From NCBI RefSeq assembly GCF_005877055.1, contig NZ_CP039424.1:806001-870000 (forward strand): a DNA stretch of 64,000 bases. Direction: 5' to 3'. The translations under genes and the position numbers were made by a program. Below are positions 1 to 8,051 of this stretch, piece by piece. This DNA is from Citricoccus sp. SGAir0253 (GTDB lineage: Bacteria > Actinomycetota > Actinomycetes > Actinomycetales > Micrococcaceae). Each line of letters begins with the position of its first letter. Position 1 is the first letter of the stretch. The notes beneath the pieces were generated by a model that saw nothing but the letters and a program-made list of their open reading frames with translations, had not been told where the DNA came from and ran no database searches.

Positions 1-5
1 CTGGG

Positions 6-1037
6 TCACGGCCGGGACCCCGCCAGCGCGCGGGCGGACAGTTCCGCCGCCGCCAGCCGGTTCTCCGGCCGGGCCAGCGGCAGGGACACGTCCACCCCGG
101 CGGCCAGGTGCCGGTCGTGGCGCACCGCCACGGCCGCCACCCCCACCCGGGCCAGCGCGGCGGCCTGGGCCCGCGGGTCCAGCACGCCCCGCGCGTCGGT
201 GCCCACGACGGCGGCGGTCACCGGCACGGCGGACAGCACCGGGTCCTGCCGCCAGTGGCGCAGGTAGCCGGCGGCCTCGTCCACGCCGGCCGGGGAGGCC
301 GGGAGGACGAACACGGCGGCGTGGCTGTGGGCCAGCACCGCGGCGGTGTCCGGGTGGCCGGTGCCCGTGGGGCAGTCCAGGACGGTGACCGGCACGTGGC
401 GGGACAGCGCGGCGAGCAGCGTGGTGGCCGCCTCCACGCCGAGCGGGCGGGCGGCCACGCGCGGGCCGGTGTGGTGCAGTCCCGCGCCGGAGACGGCCAT
501 CCGCGCGGACAGGTCCGCCAGGGCCGGGACGGGCAGCGCCGCCAGCTCGGCGGCCAGCCGGTCCGCCCCCGGGGCAGCGGCGTCGCCCAGGCGCAGCCCG
601 AGCGAGCCGGCCGCGGGATCCAGGTCCACGGCCGCCACCGGCTCGGGGCGCAGGGCGGCCACGGTCCGGGCGAGCAGCGCGCTCACCGTCGTCTTGCCCG
701 CCCCGCCGCGCAGGGACACCACCGCGATCCGCCGGCCCGTGGTGACGGGGGCCTGGACGGCCGCGGCGTGGGCCGCCAGCCGCTCGGGCGTCGGGTCGTG
801 GCGCAGGAGGGAGCCGAGCCCGCGGGCGGCGCGCTCCGGCAGGGACAGCGCGTGCCGCCGGGCGTGGCGGCGGGCGGTGCGGGGTGCGACGGGCTCGAAG
901 CCCGCCAGAGGGTCGTCCTGGTCCCGCGCCGTGCGCTCGCGCGCCTGGCGGCGCGTGGACCAGTCCTGGCCGGCACCGGGCCGCGGCCGCTCGGGGGCGG
1001 GGCCGGCGTCGGCCCAGGGATCGGGCGTGGTGGTCAT
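6..1037 (-). CDS. MinD/ParA-like ATPase of a type VII secretion locus (EspI-like)
   Basis: A 343-residue protein. The N-terminal ~95 residues are Arg/Pro-rich and probably disordered. A ParA/MinD-type P-loop ATPase domain follows, with the deviant Walker A RGGAGKTT near residue 110 and VDLDPAAGSLG just after it. This layout resembles EspI of mycobacterial ESX-1, a MinD-like ATPase with a Pro-rich N-terminus. The start is the ATG inside an ATGA overlap with the eccD stop, so the two genes are translationally coupled. It is the last visible gene of a minus-strand operon that follows a small EccB-like gene and eccD; more secretion genes may lie beyond the window edge. Its role in secretion is inferred from context, since MinD-like proteins also act in partitioning and septum placement. 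Confidence 0.75.
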   Translation of the reverse strand: MTTTPDPWADAGPAPERPRPGAGQDWSTRRQARERTARDQDDPLAGFEPVAPRTARRHARRHALSLPERAARGLGSLLRHDPTPERLAAHAAAVQAPVTTGRRIAVVSLRGGAGKTTVSALLARTVAALRPEPVAAVDLDPAAGSLGLRLGDAAAPGADRLAAELAALPVPALADLSARMAVSGAGLHHTGPRVAARPLGVEAATTLLAALSRHVPVTVLDCPTGTGHPDTAAVLAHSHAAVFVLPASPAGVDEAAGYLRHWRQDPVLSAVPVTAAVVGTDARGVLDPRAQAAALARVGVAAVAVRHDRHLAAGVDVSLPLARPENRLAAAELSARALAGSRP

Positions 1038-2389
1038 CGGAAGGTCTCCAGGAGCGAGGCGTAGATCCCGGCGTAGCCGATCAGCACCGGGATGGCGGCG
1101 AACAGGGCGAGGGCCTCCAGGGCGTCCCCGGCGCGGCGCAGCCGGGCCCGGGTGTGCTCGGGCAGCTCCGCGGACAGGCCGGCGCCGACGGCCAGGGCCA
1201 GCACGAGCAGCCCGGCGAGGACCGCGGTCCCCGCGCCCGGGACGGTGGCGACGGCCAGCCGGGCCAGGGCGAGCACGCCGGTCGCCGCGGCCAGGTACAG
1301 GGGGATCCGCTCGGCGGCCAGGGGGAAGGACCGGGCCCGCAGCGCCGTGGCCACCACGAGGCACGCCAGCAGCGGCAGGGAGAAGGCGGGCGCCCGGGTG
1401 TCCGAGCCGATGGACCACGCGGCCACGGCCAGGGACACCGCGCAGGCGATCGTGCCGCCCACCAGGCCGCCGTGCGCGGCGTCCAGCGCCCGCCGGGCGT
1501 CCGCGCGCAGCACGGACCCGCCGGCGGCCTGGCGGTCGTCGAGACGGGCCAGGCCCGAGGCGCCGAGGGCGATGGCGGGCAGCAGCCCCAGCACGAGCAG
1601 GGTCACCACCCCCGCGATCCCCGCCGCGCCCACGCCCACGGCGGCGTCCCGGTCGCCGACGGCCCACGCCGCCACGGCCGGGGCAGCCGCCCACGTGGCC
1701 GCCAGGGCGCCCGTGACCGCGGCGGCGATGAACAGGGCCAGGGGGCGGGTCACCACGAACCCGGCCACGCCCAGCACGAGCGCCGCCAGGGCGCCCAGGC
1801 CGACCGCCGTCCACGGGGCGTCCAGGCCCAGGCGCACGAGGGCGGTGCCGGCGAACAGGGCCCCGGCGCCCACGAGCGTGCCGGCCACGGCCCGGCGCCG
1901 GCCGGGGGCGGACAGTGCCGCCCCGGCCACGAGCAGCACGGCGGCCAGCAGCGCGCAGGCCCCCGCCAGGGCGGCGGGGGCGAGCCGGTCCAGCAGCCCG
2001 ACGACGGCCAGCCAGGACCCGGCCGCGGCCAGCGTCCCGCACACGAGGAGGCGGTGGGCGGCCGACCAGCGGCCGCGCACGGCGTCCGTGGAGTCCGAGA
2101 CGGTGTCGTGGAGGTCGTAGACGATGGGAGCCGGCGGGGCCTCGGTGCGGGAGACCAGGCGCAGGCGCTCGCCGTCGAGCACCCCGGCCTCGGCGACCGT
2201 CCGCTCCGGCGGCACCTCGGCGCCGTCGGCCCGCACGAGCGCCTTGGTCCCGAGGGCCTCCCGCGGGTGGTCGTCCAGCAGGTCCAGGACCTGGGGCATC
2301 AGCGCGCCGACCGGGGTGTCCGAGGGCAGCAGCAGGTCCGCGTTGCGGCGCTCCCCGGCCAGCAGGACGCGCGTGTACGGCCCGGCCAC
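1034..2389 (-). CDS. eccD: type VII secretion integral membrane protein EccD
   Basis: A 451-residue membrane protein with a cytoplasmic ubiquitin-like (YukD-type) domain in about the first 80 residues, then roughly eleven hydrophobic helices to the C-terminus. This is the EccD layout; EccD forms the channel-like membrane core of ESX/type VII systems. I chose the GTG at 2389 because it lies right after the stop of the upstream small gene and has GGGAGG about 10 bases in front. The upstream extension of the open frame is a shadow of that small gene. The 3' end overlaps the MinD-like gene by ATGA. EccC, EccB proper, EccE and mycosin are not in the window, so this is only part of the locus. Confidence 0.85.
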   Translation of the reverse strand: MAGPYTRVLLAGERRNADLLLPSDTPVGALMPQVLDLLDDHPREALGTKALVRADGAEVPPERTVAEAGVLDGERLRLVSRTEAPPAPIVYDLHDTVSDSTDAVRGRWSAAHRLLVCGTLAAAGSWLAVVGLLDRLAPAALAGACALLAAVLLVAGAALSAPGRRRAVAGTLVGAGALFAGTALVRLGLDAPWTAVGLGALAALVLGVAGFVVTRPLALFIAAAVTGALAATWAAAPAVAAWAVGDRDAAVGVGAAGIAGVVTLLVLGLLPAIALGASGLARLDDRQAAGGSVLRADARRALDAAHGGLVGGTIACAVSLAVAAWSIGSDTRAPAFSLPLLACLVVATALRARSFPLAAERIPLYLAAATGVLALARLAVATVPGAGTAVLAGLLVLALAVGAGLSAELPEHTRARLRRAGDALEALALFAAIPVLIGYAGIYASLLETFR

Positions 2390-2390
2390 C

Positions 2391-2648
2391 TCAGGACCTC
2401 CCGGACAGGGACACGCCCTGCGGCTGCTCGCGCTCGGCGCGCCAGTCGGTGACGACCATGGCCACGAAGGAGATCGCCACGCACAGGGCGGCGGCCAGGG
2501 CGGCGGCCACCACGCCGAGGACGAGGGTCCGCGTCCGGTCCCGGAAGCGCCGCTCGGTCGGGTTGGCGCCGAAGAGCAGGGCGGAGGCCAGCCGGTGCCG
2601 GCGCACCTCCACCGACTCGATGAGCTGTGCGTCGAAATCCATGGCCAT
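2391..2648 (-). CDS. small single-pass membrane protein, EccB N-terminus-like
   Basis: About 85 residues: a short charged N-terminus (DFDAQLIESVEVRRHRLASALL), an FGANP turn, a basic stretch and one strong transmembrane helix (residues ~40-65), then a short polar tail. The order cytoplasmic RRHRLASALLFG, basic linker and single helix resembles the N-terminus of EccB, but the large periplasmic repeat domain of EccB is absent. The start at 2648 (MAMDFD) is preferred; an ATG at 2696 would add 16 residues. Its stop codon sits directly before the eccD GTG, so the two are coupled. Function unknown; a membrane partner of EccD is likely from position. Confidence 0.6.
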   Translation of the reverse strand: MAMDFDAQLIESVEVRRHRLASALLFGANPTERRFRDRTRTLVLGVVAAALAAALCVAISFVAMVVTDWRAEREQPQGVSLSGRS

Positions 2649-2725
2649 CTGCCCGCAGGTCCCCTTCCCGGTCCGGTCACCACCTCGGTCCATCATTCCA
2701 GCCCCCGAGCGTGCGAACGGCCAAG

Positions 2726-2749
2726 CGGATGGGGAGTTCTCCCCATCCG
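2726..2749. promoter_or_regulatory. perfect 10-bp inverted repeat in the divergent type VII secretion intergenic region
   Basis: CGGATGGGGA and TCCCCATCCG flank a GTTC loop. It lies between the eccD-side operon and the WXG100 genes, just upstream of a possible -35 (TTGACG, 2756-2761) for the WXG100 genes. It could be an operator dyad, or a hairpin in the leader of the minus-strand operon. No terminator T-run follows on either strand. Confidence 0.4.
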
Positions 2750-2830
2750 GCCCGGTTGACGGGCTGCTCGGCGGGCTCGGAGGATGGATCCATCACAGGT
2801 CGTGACGACACACGGGGAGGGAAACAGTTC

Positions 2831-3148
2831 ATGAAGCTCGAGATGACGGACATCGACGTCTTCCACAAGTCCATGCAGGACTCGGGGGACTCCGGGGAGC
2901 AGCTGCTGGCCGAGGTGGTGAACCTCGAGAACGCGGTGGAGAACCTCAAGCACACCTTTAAGGGGTCCGGGGCGGTGGCGTACAACGACTTCATGGTGGA
3001 GGTCGACGCCTGCGAGAAGAAGCTCTACGAGGCCCTGGGCCTGATCAACGTCGGACAGGGGGAGATGTACCGCTCGTACGTGGAGCAGGAGGACGTGATG
3101 ACCGCGGACGCCCAGGCCCAGCCGGTCGACTTCCCGATGTCCCGCTGA
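2831..3148 (+). CDS. WXG100-like secreted protein (Esx family), WxG replaced by FKG
   Basis: A 105-residue, highly helical protein predicted to form the helical hairpin of Esx/WXG100 proteins. The hinge that normally carries W-x-G reads FKGSG at residues 43-47. Near the C-terminus, YVEQE (residues 83-87) matches the general type VII export signal YxxxD/E. The ATG at 2831 is preceded by GGAGGGAAA. A second small helical protein follows 45 bases later, as is usual for Esx heterodimer pairs, and eccD is transcribed divergently. Probably a substrate, or half of a substrate dimer, of the adjacent secretion system. Confidence 0.75.
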   Translation: MKLEMTDIDVFHKSMQDSGDSGEQLLAEVVNLENAVENLKHTFKGSGAVAYNDFMVEVDACEKKLYEALGLINVGQGEMYRSYVEQEDVMTADAQAQPVDFPMSR

Positions 3149-3193
3149 GCCGGCCCGGCTCCGTCCACCCACCGCACGAGAGGATCCCAGACC

Positions 3194-3496
3194 ATGAGCA
3201 CCATCTCCTACGACTCCGGCGCCGCCGCCGCCTACGAGGCAGAGGTCGCCGCCATCACCGCGCGCATCGAGGGCATCATCGGTGACCGCGAGGCCCAGAA
3301 GAACTACGTGGCCTCCAACTACCGGTCCACGGACAACGACACCGACTACGACACGGTCGAGCGCAAGTGGCTCGAGGCCGCCGATGCCGTCCGGGCGCTC
3401 GTGGTGCAGGCACGCGAGCTGATGGAGCGCAACGACGAGACCGCCGCGGCCGCGCACGCCCGCGCCGGCGCCGCGATCGCGGGCATGAACGCCTGA
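3194..3496 (+). CDS. WXG100-like partner protein (Esx family, divergent)
   Basis: A 100-residue protein of two predicted helices, with no Cys and an Ala-rich C-terminus. There is no canonical W-x-G: the middle reads YRSTDNDTDYD, and the single Trp is residue 59. A YDTVE (residues 52-56) fits YxxxE but lies mid-protein rather than at the end. The ATG at 3194 has GAGAGGAT about 10 bases upstream. It is the second gene of the pair that starts at 2831 and is best read as the partner subunit; this assignment rests on size, predicted helicity and context rather than on a conserved motif. Confidence 0.6.
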   Translation: MSTISYDSGAAAAYEAEVAAITARIEGIIGDREAQKNYVASNYRSTDNDTDYDTVERKWLEAADAVRALVVQARELMERNDETAAAAHARAGAAIAGMNA

Positions 3497-3571
3497 CGGG
3501 CCGCACGCCCCCCGGGGCGGTGACCGGCACCGGTGAGGTGCAGGTCACCGCCCCGGCCGCGTGCCGGGCGA

Positions 3572-3577
3572 TAGACT
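3572..3577 (+). promoter_or_regulatory. -10 element of the fprA promoter
   Basis: TAGACT lies 40 bases upstream of the GTG start. A separate ribosome binding site (GGAAGGA, 3605-3611) shows that this mRNA is leadered, unlike many others here. No clear -35 is visible. Confidence 0.5.
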
Positions 3578-3617
3578 GGAGCGCTGACCGCCGTCGCCTC
3601 CCCTGGAAGGATCCTCC

Positions 3618-5012
3618 GTGACCTCTGTCCCCGACCGCCCCCTTCGCCTCGCGATCATCGGCGCTGGACCGGCCGGCGTGTACACCGCGGACCTGCTGAC
3701 CAAGGCCGAGCGGGACTTCGAGCTGAGCATCGACCTGTTCGACCGGTATCCGGCCCCGTACGGGTTGATCCGGTACGGGGTGGCCCCGGACCACCCGCGG
3801 ATCAAGGGCATCGTCAAGGCCCTGCACAAGGTGTTGGACCGCGGGGACATCCGGTTCCTGGGCGGGGTGGACTTCGGCACCGACCTGACCCTGGAGGACC
3901 TGCGCCGCCACTACGACGCGGTCGTGGTCTCCACCGGGGCCATCCGGGACGCCGACCTGGACGTGCCGGGCGTGGACCTGGAAGGCTCGTTCGGGGCGGC
4001 GGAGTTCGTGTCCTGGTACGACGGGCACCCCGACGTGCCCCGCCACTGGCCGCTGACCGCCCGGGAGGTGGCGGTGATCGGCAACGGGAACGTGGCCCTG
4101 GACGTGGCCCGGATGCTGTCCAAGCACGCCGAGGACCTGCTGGTCACCGAGATCCCCGAGAACGTCTACGCCGGGCTGGCCTCGTCCCCGGTGACGGACG
4201 TGCACGTGTTCGGCCGCCGGGGCCCGGCCCAGGTGAAGTTCACCCCGCTGGAGCTGCGCGAGCTGGCGCACTCGAGGGACGTGGACATCGTGTTGTACCC
4301 GGAGGACTTCGAGTTCGACGCGGCCTCGGAGGAGGCGGCCACCACGAACAACCAGGTCAAGACCATGGTCGGGACGCTGACGAACTGGCTGATGGAGCAG
4401 GAGGACCGCCCGGGCACGGCCTCGCGGCGGCTGCACCTGCACTTCCTGCAGCAGCCCGTGGAGATCCTCGGGGCCGACGGGGCGGTGGCCGGGCTGCGGA
4501 TGGAGCGGATGGAACTGGACGGCACCGGCAACGTGACCGGGACCGGGGAGTACACCGACTACCCGGTGCAGGCGGTGTACCGGGCGATCGGCTACCACGG
4601 GTCCCCGGTGCCGGGGCTGGCCTACGACGCCGGCCGGGGGGTGGTGCCGAACGAGGCCGGCCGGGTGCTGGACGAGGCCGGGGCGGTGGTGCCGGGGGTG
4701 TATGCCTCGGGGTGGATCAAGCGCGGCCCGGTGGGGCTGATCGGGCACACCAAGGGGGACGCCCTGGAGACCATCGGGTGCCTGCTCGAGGACCAGCCGG
4801 GGCTGTGGACCGCGCAGGACCCGGACGAGCAGGCCGTCCTGGACCTGCTCACCGCACGGGGGGTGGAGTACACCACCTGGGAGGGGTGGCTGGCCCTGGA
4901 CGCCCACGAGCTCGCCCTGGGCGCCGCCGCCACCGCCACCGGCCCCGTCGAGCGCGAACGCGTCAAGGTCGTCCCCCGCGAGGACATGGTGCGCATCAGC
5001 CGCGCCGGCTGA
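3618..5012 (+). CDS. fprA: FprA-type ferredoxin/adrenodoxin-NADP+ reductase
   Basis: A 464-residue flavoprotein of the adrenodoxin-reductase family, which moves electrons between NADPH and ferredoxins. FAD-binding GAGPAG is at residues 15-20, followed by YPAPYGLIRYGVAPDHP. The NADPH-binding GNGNVA is at 155-160, and the C-terminal signature GWIKRGPVGLIGHTK closes the active site. The length matches the family. The GTG start has GGAAGGA spaced 6 bases away. It stands alone, convergent with an unknown gene across a hairpin. Possible clients are cytochromes P450 or other ferredoxin-dependent enzymes encoded elsewhere. The local nitrite reductase carries its own NADH-flavin module and should not need it. 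Confidence 0.93.
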   Translation: MTSVPDRPLRLAIIGAGPAGVYTADLLTKAERDFELSIDLFDRYPAPYGLIRYGVAPDHPRIKGIVKALHKVLDRGDIRFLGGVDFGTDLTLEDLRRHYDAVVVSTGAIRDADLDVPGVDLEGSFGAAEFVSWYDGHPDVPRHWPLTAREVAVIGNGNVALDVARMLSKHAEDLLVTEIPENVYAGLASSPVTDVHVFGRRGPAQVKFTPLELRELAHSRDVDIVLYPEDFEFDAASEEAATTNNQVKTMVGTLTNWLMEQEDRPGTASRRLHLHFLQQPVEILGADGAVAGLRMERMELDGTGNVTGTGEYTDYPVQAVYRAIGYHGSPVPGLAYDAGRGVVPNEAGRVLDEAGAVVPGVYASGWIKRGPVGLIGHTKGDALETIGCLLEDQPGLWTAQDPDEQAVLDLLTARGVEYTTWEGWLALDAHELALGAAATATGPVERERVKVVPREDMVRISRAG

Positions 5013-5018
5013 ACCGGT

Positions 5019-5053
5019 CCGCCGGCGCGGTCCCCGGGGGTCCGCGCCGGCGG
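5019..5053. terminator. bidirectional hairpin between fprA and the unknown gene
   Basis: A 12-bp perfect stem (CCGCCGGCGCGG / CCGCGCCGGCGG) with an 11-base loop separates two convergent genes. No T-run is present, as is usual for GC-rich actinobacterial terminators. Confidence 0.5.
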
Positions 5054-5071
5054 CCGGTGGCCGGCTGGACG

Positions 5072-5557
5072 CTAGGCGGTCGCCGGGACCAGTCCGCCCG
5101 CGCGCTGCCAGGCCCGCACCAGGTGGTCCTGCACCGGGTCCTCGAACAGCTCCCGGGCCGCCTTGTCCGCGGTCCGCAGCGCGGTGCCGGCGTCCTGGCG
5201 GGCCTCCTCGGCCACGGCCCGCTGCCGACGGAACCAGTTCCGGTCCTCGAACCGCGGCTCCTCGGCGATGGACTCCAGCTGCCGGGTGACCAGCCGCTGC
5301 TCCTGCGCCGCGGCGCGCAGCCGATCCGGCTCCCGTGCCTGCTCCACGAACCCGCCGTGCAGCACCAGGCCCGTGCGGGCGTCGATGCCGTGGCGCAGGG
5401 CCAGCGCGAGCACCGTCTCGGCCGGCACGGTGCCCGGGTCCTCACGCCAGTCCAGGTCGGCCAGCTGCCGCCGGCCGGCCTTGGCGTCCGCGAGGGCGTA
5501 CCCGAGCTCCGTGTCGGTCCAGTGGACGGTGCCGTCCGGGGTGATCAGGTAGAGCAT
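5072..5557 (-). CDS. conserved-looking hypothetical protein, 161 residues
   Basis: I do not recognise this protein. The N-terminus MLYLITPDGTVHW looks like a small beta domain. The rest is Arg/Glu/Ala-rich and strongly helical, with Trp near the C-terminus, no signal peptide and no membrane segment. The ATG at 5557 has AGGAGG correctly spaced, and the gene begins 9 bases after the yajQ stop, so it is probably co-transcribed with yajQ. Codon use is like its neighbours, so it is likely a real cytoplasmic protein. Confidence 0.6.
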   Translation of the reverse strand: MLYLITPDGTVHWTDTELGYALADAKAGRRQLADLDWREDPGTVPAETVLALALRHGIDARTGLVLHGGFVEQAREPDRLRAAAQEQRLVTRQLESIAEEPRFEDRNWFRRQRAVAEEARQDAGTALRTADKAARELFEDPVQDHLVRAWQRAGGLVPATA

Positions 5558-5566
5558 GGCGCCTCC

Positions 5567-6055
5567 TCAGCGGAAGTTGATGAACTGCAGGTCGGCGTCC
5601 TCGAAGCCCTTGAGCAGGGCGATGGTGTCCTGGAGGTCGTCGCGCGACTTCGAGGACACGCGCAGCTCGTCGCCCTGGATGGTGGCCTTGACCGACTTCG
5701 GCGCCTCGTCGCGGATGAGCTTGGTGATCTTCTTGGCCGTGGGCTGGTCGATGCCCTCCTTGATCCCGGCCTCGAGCCGGTACTCCTTGCCCGAGGCGTA
5801 CGGCTCGCCGGCGTCCAGGGACTTCAGCGAGATGTTGCGCTTGACGAGCTTGGACTGGAACACGTCCAGCACCGCCTTCACGCGCTCCTCGGAGGCGGCC
5901 TTCATCAGGATCCTCTCGCCGCTGAAGTCGATCTCGGCGCCCACGCCCTTGAAGTCGTAGCGCTGCGCGATCTCCTTCTGGGCCTGGTGCAGCGCGTTGC
6001 TGACCTCCTGCTTGTCGACCTTGCTGACCACGTCGAACGTCGAATCACTGGCCAT
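5567..6055 (-). CDS. yajQ: YajQ family nucleotide-binding protein
   Basis: A 162-residue protein, the usual family length (~163). It starts [14 protein letters not shown], contains RYDFKG and ends in FINFR, all YajQ hallmarks. The family has two ferredoxin-like folds and binds nucleotides; in some bacteria it binds cyclic di-GMP, and its role in actinobacteria is unclear. The ATG at 6055 has GGAGGAG directly upstream. The gene is first of a two-gene unit with the 161-residue unknown protein and is divergent from tRNA-Tyr. Confidence 0.93.
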   Translation of the reverse strand: MASDSTFDVVSKVDKQEVSNALHQAQKEIAQRYDFKGVGAEIDFSGERILMKAASEERVKAVLDVFQSKLVKRNISLKSLDAGEPYASGKEYRLEAGIKEGIDQPTAKKITKLIRDEAPKSVKATIQGDELRVSSKSRDDLQDTIALLKGFEDADLQFINFR

Positions 6056-6139
6056 GGCTCCTCCTCGGGGTAGGGGACGGGGGCGGTGTCGAGGCCAGCC
6101 TACCGGTCCGGCGATTTCGGGTTCCGGCCGATCCTCCGG

Positions 6140-6145
6140 TACAGT
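6140..6145 (+). promoter_or_regulatory. -10 element of the tRNA-Tyr promoter
   Basis: TACAGT, with a weak -35 (TTCGGG, 6116-6121) at 18-base spacing, 40 bases upstream of the mature tRNA 5' end. Confidence 0.5.
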
Positions 6146-6185
6146 GGTCTCCGCTGCTACGCGGAGTGATCCGGGTAGACCGCAC

Positions 6186-6270
6186 GGCAGATTACCCGAG
6201 CGGCCAAAGGGGGCTGACTGTAAATCAGCTGGCATTGCCTACGGGGGTTCGAATCCCTCATCTGCCACCA
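6186..6270 (+). tRNA. tRNA-Tyr (GTA)
   Basis: Acceptor GGCAGAT pairs with ATCTGCC. The anticodon loop CTGTAAA holds GTA. There is a long class II variable arm and a T-loop GTTCGAATC. The 3' CCA is encoded (6268-6270), unlike the three other tRNAs in this window. Confidence 0.97.
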
Positions 6271-6280
6271 GTGAACGGAG

Positions 6281-6317
6281 CGAGGGCCCCGGGACCACCA
6301 CGGTCCCGGGGCCCTCG
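6281..6317. terminator. strong perfect hairpin after tRNA-Tyr
   Basis: A 16-bp perfect stem (6281-6296 with 6302-6317) and a 5-base loop (ACCAC) end about 25 bases before rtcB. There is no T-tract. It probably ends tRNA-Tyr transcription, though it could also sit in the rtcB leader. Confidence 0.6.
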
Positions 6318-6342
6318 GCGTTCGCGGGGCGCACGCGGGACC

Positions 6343-7518
6343 ATGGTGGGCATGGAGCACCTCACCGACCGGCTCGTCAGCTGGGCCTCCCTGCTGGACG
6401 AGCAGACGCGCGAGCAGGCCCTCGCCACCGCCCGACTGCCGTTCATCCACCCGCACGTCGCCCTGATGCCGGACGCCCACCTCGGGAAGGGGGCCACCGT
6501 GGGCTCGGTGATCCCCACCCTCGGGACGGTCATCCCGGCCGCCGTGGGCGTGGACATCGGCTGCGGGATGATCGCCGTGCGCACCCAGTTCACGGTCGCC
6601 GACCTGCCGGAGGACCGCGCGAGGGTCCGCCGGGCGATCGAGCGGGCCGTGCCGCTGGGTGCCGGCCATGACAACAGGACGGTCACCCCGACGGCGGCCC
6701 CGCGGCTGGACGAGCTCGTCGAGCGGGCGGTGGCCGCGGGCCTCGACCCGGCCGGGTACGCCCCCCACTGGGACCTCCAGCTGGGGTCGCTGGGCTCGGG
6801 CAACCACTTCATCGAGATCTCCCGGGACGAGCAGGACCGGGTCTGGGCCTTCCTGCACTCCGGCTCCCGCGGCGTGGGCAACCGGATCGCGCAGCACCAC
6901 ATCGGCGTGGCCGCCGGCCTGGCGCGGCGTGCCGGGGTCTCCCTGCCGCACCCCGACCTGGCCTATCTCGAGGAGGGAACCGAGGCGTTCGACCGGTACC
7001 TGCGCGAGCTGGAGTGGGCCCAGCACTTCGCCCTGCTCAACCGCGAGGAGATGATGGACCGCGTGCTGCGGGCCGTCTCGGAGTGGGTGGGCACGGAGGT
7101 CCGGGAACGGGAACGGATCAACTGCCACCACAACTTCACCGCCGCGGAGGAGCACTTCGGCCGCCGCGTCTGGGTCTCGCGCAAGGGGGCCATCCGGGCC
7201 ACGGCGGGCGAGCCCGGGCTCATCCCGGGATCCATGGGCACCGCCTCCTACGTGGTGGCCGGCCGGGGCAACGCGATGTCCCTGGACTCCGCACCGCACG
7301 GGGCGGGCCGGGCCTACTCCCGCTCGGCCGCCCGCCGCCGGTTCACCCGCCGGCAGCTGCGCGAGGCGATGGCCGGCATCGAGTACCGGGACACCGAGGC
7401 CTTCCTCGACGAGATCCCGGCCGCCTACAAGCCCATCGACCGGGTGATGGCGGACGCCGCCGACCTCGTCTCCGTCCGCCACACGCTGCGCCAGCTCGTC
7501 AACGTCAAGGGCGACTGA
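6343..7518 (+). CDS. rtcB: RtcB family RNA-splicing ligase
   Basis: A ~391-residue RtcB-type ligase, which joins 2',3'-cyclic-phosphate (3'-phosphate) ends to 5'-OH ends of RNA using GTP and Mn2+. Metal and nucleotide motifs are visible: MPDAHLGKG (residues 42-50), DIGCGM with the metal Cys at 74, GSGNHF, HSGSRGVGN, CHHNF and the guanylylation region PHGAGRAYSR. The start is uncertain between ATG 6343 and ATG 6352; neither has an ideal ribosome binding site. It lies immediately downstream of tRNA-Tyr, which is suggestive for an RNA-repair enzyme but may be chance. In bacteria RtcB is generally linked to RNA repair. Confidence 0.9.
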   Translation: MVGMEHLTDRLVSWASLLDEQTREQALATARLPFIHPHVALMPDAHLGKGATVGSVIPTLGTVIPAAVGVDIGCGMIAVRTQFTVADLPEDRARVRRAIERAVPLGAGHDNRTVTPTAAPRLDELVERAVAAGLDPAGYAPHWDLQLGSLGSGNHFIEISRDEQDRVWAFLHSGSRGVGNRIAQHHIGVAAGLARRAGVSLPHPDLAYLEEGTEAFDRYLRELEWAQHFALLNREEMMDRVLRAVSEWVGTEVRERERINCHHNFTAAEEHFGRRVWVSRKGAIRATAGEPGLIPGSMGTASYVVAGRGNAMSLDSAPHGAGRAYSRSAARRRFTRRQLREAMAGIEYRDTEAFLDEIPAAYKPIDRVMADAADLVSVRHTLRQLVNVKGD

Positions 7519-7610
7519 GGGCGCGGGGCCGACGGCCGGGCCGGCGCGCCGCACCGGCCGTCCGTCCGTCCCGCCGCACCGGTCCGCCCCTGCCCCCCCG
7601 CCCGCGGCGC

Positions 7611-8051
7611 TCATGCCGCCGCCGGCAGCGGCATGAGGTCCCAGAGGATGCAGAACGCCCCGTCCGGGGCGCCCATCACCGTCCGGTAGTAGGCCCAGGA
7701 CCAGGCGGGCGCCCCGTTGGAGTCCGGCGGCGCCACGGGGCAGTCGCCCGGGTGCAGCCACGCGCCGTCCACGCAGATGAAGTCCAGGTACTCGGCCACG
7801 GACCCGTCGCGCGGCGGCTGCAGCGACTCCCGGAGGTCCTCGGCCGTGGCCACCCCGTACAGCTCGGTGGCCTCAGGGTCCAGCACGAGCCCGCAGTCCC
7901 GCTCGAAGGCCTCCACCCAGTCCATGGACTCGCGCAGCGCCTCCTCGGGGTCGGGGCGGTCCACCACCACCATCACGGTGGTGCGCCGTCCGGGGGCCAT
8001 GCGCCCCGGGCCGGCCGGTCCGCGCTTCGCGTCGCTCGGTGTCGTGGTCAT
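7611..8051 (-). CDS. hypothetical acidic protein, 146 residues
   Basis: Not recognised. It has a basic N-terminal ~22 residues, then TTVMVVVDRPDPEEALRESMDWVEAFERDCGL and a Trp/Cys-containing C-terminal half that includes WSWAYYRTVMGAPDGAFC. No signal peptide or membrane helix is evident. The ATG at 8051 is preceded by AGGAGGA at good spacing, and the start is divergent from trxA across ~190 bases. Codon use is normal for the region. Likely a soluble protein of restricted distribution. Confidence 0.55.
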   Translation of the reverse strand: MTTTPSDAKRGPAGPGRMAPGRRTTVMVVVDRPDPEEALRESMDWVEAFERDCGLVLDPEATELYGVATAEDLRESLQPPRDGSVAEYLDFICVDGAWLHPGDCPVAPPDSNGAPAWSWAYYRTVMGAPDGAFCILWDLMPLPAAA

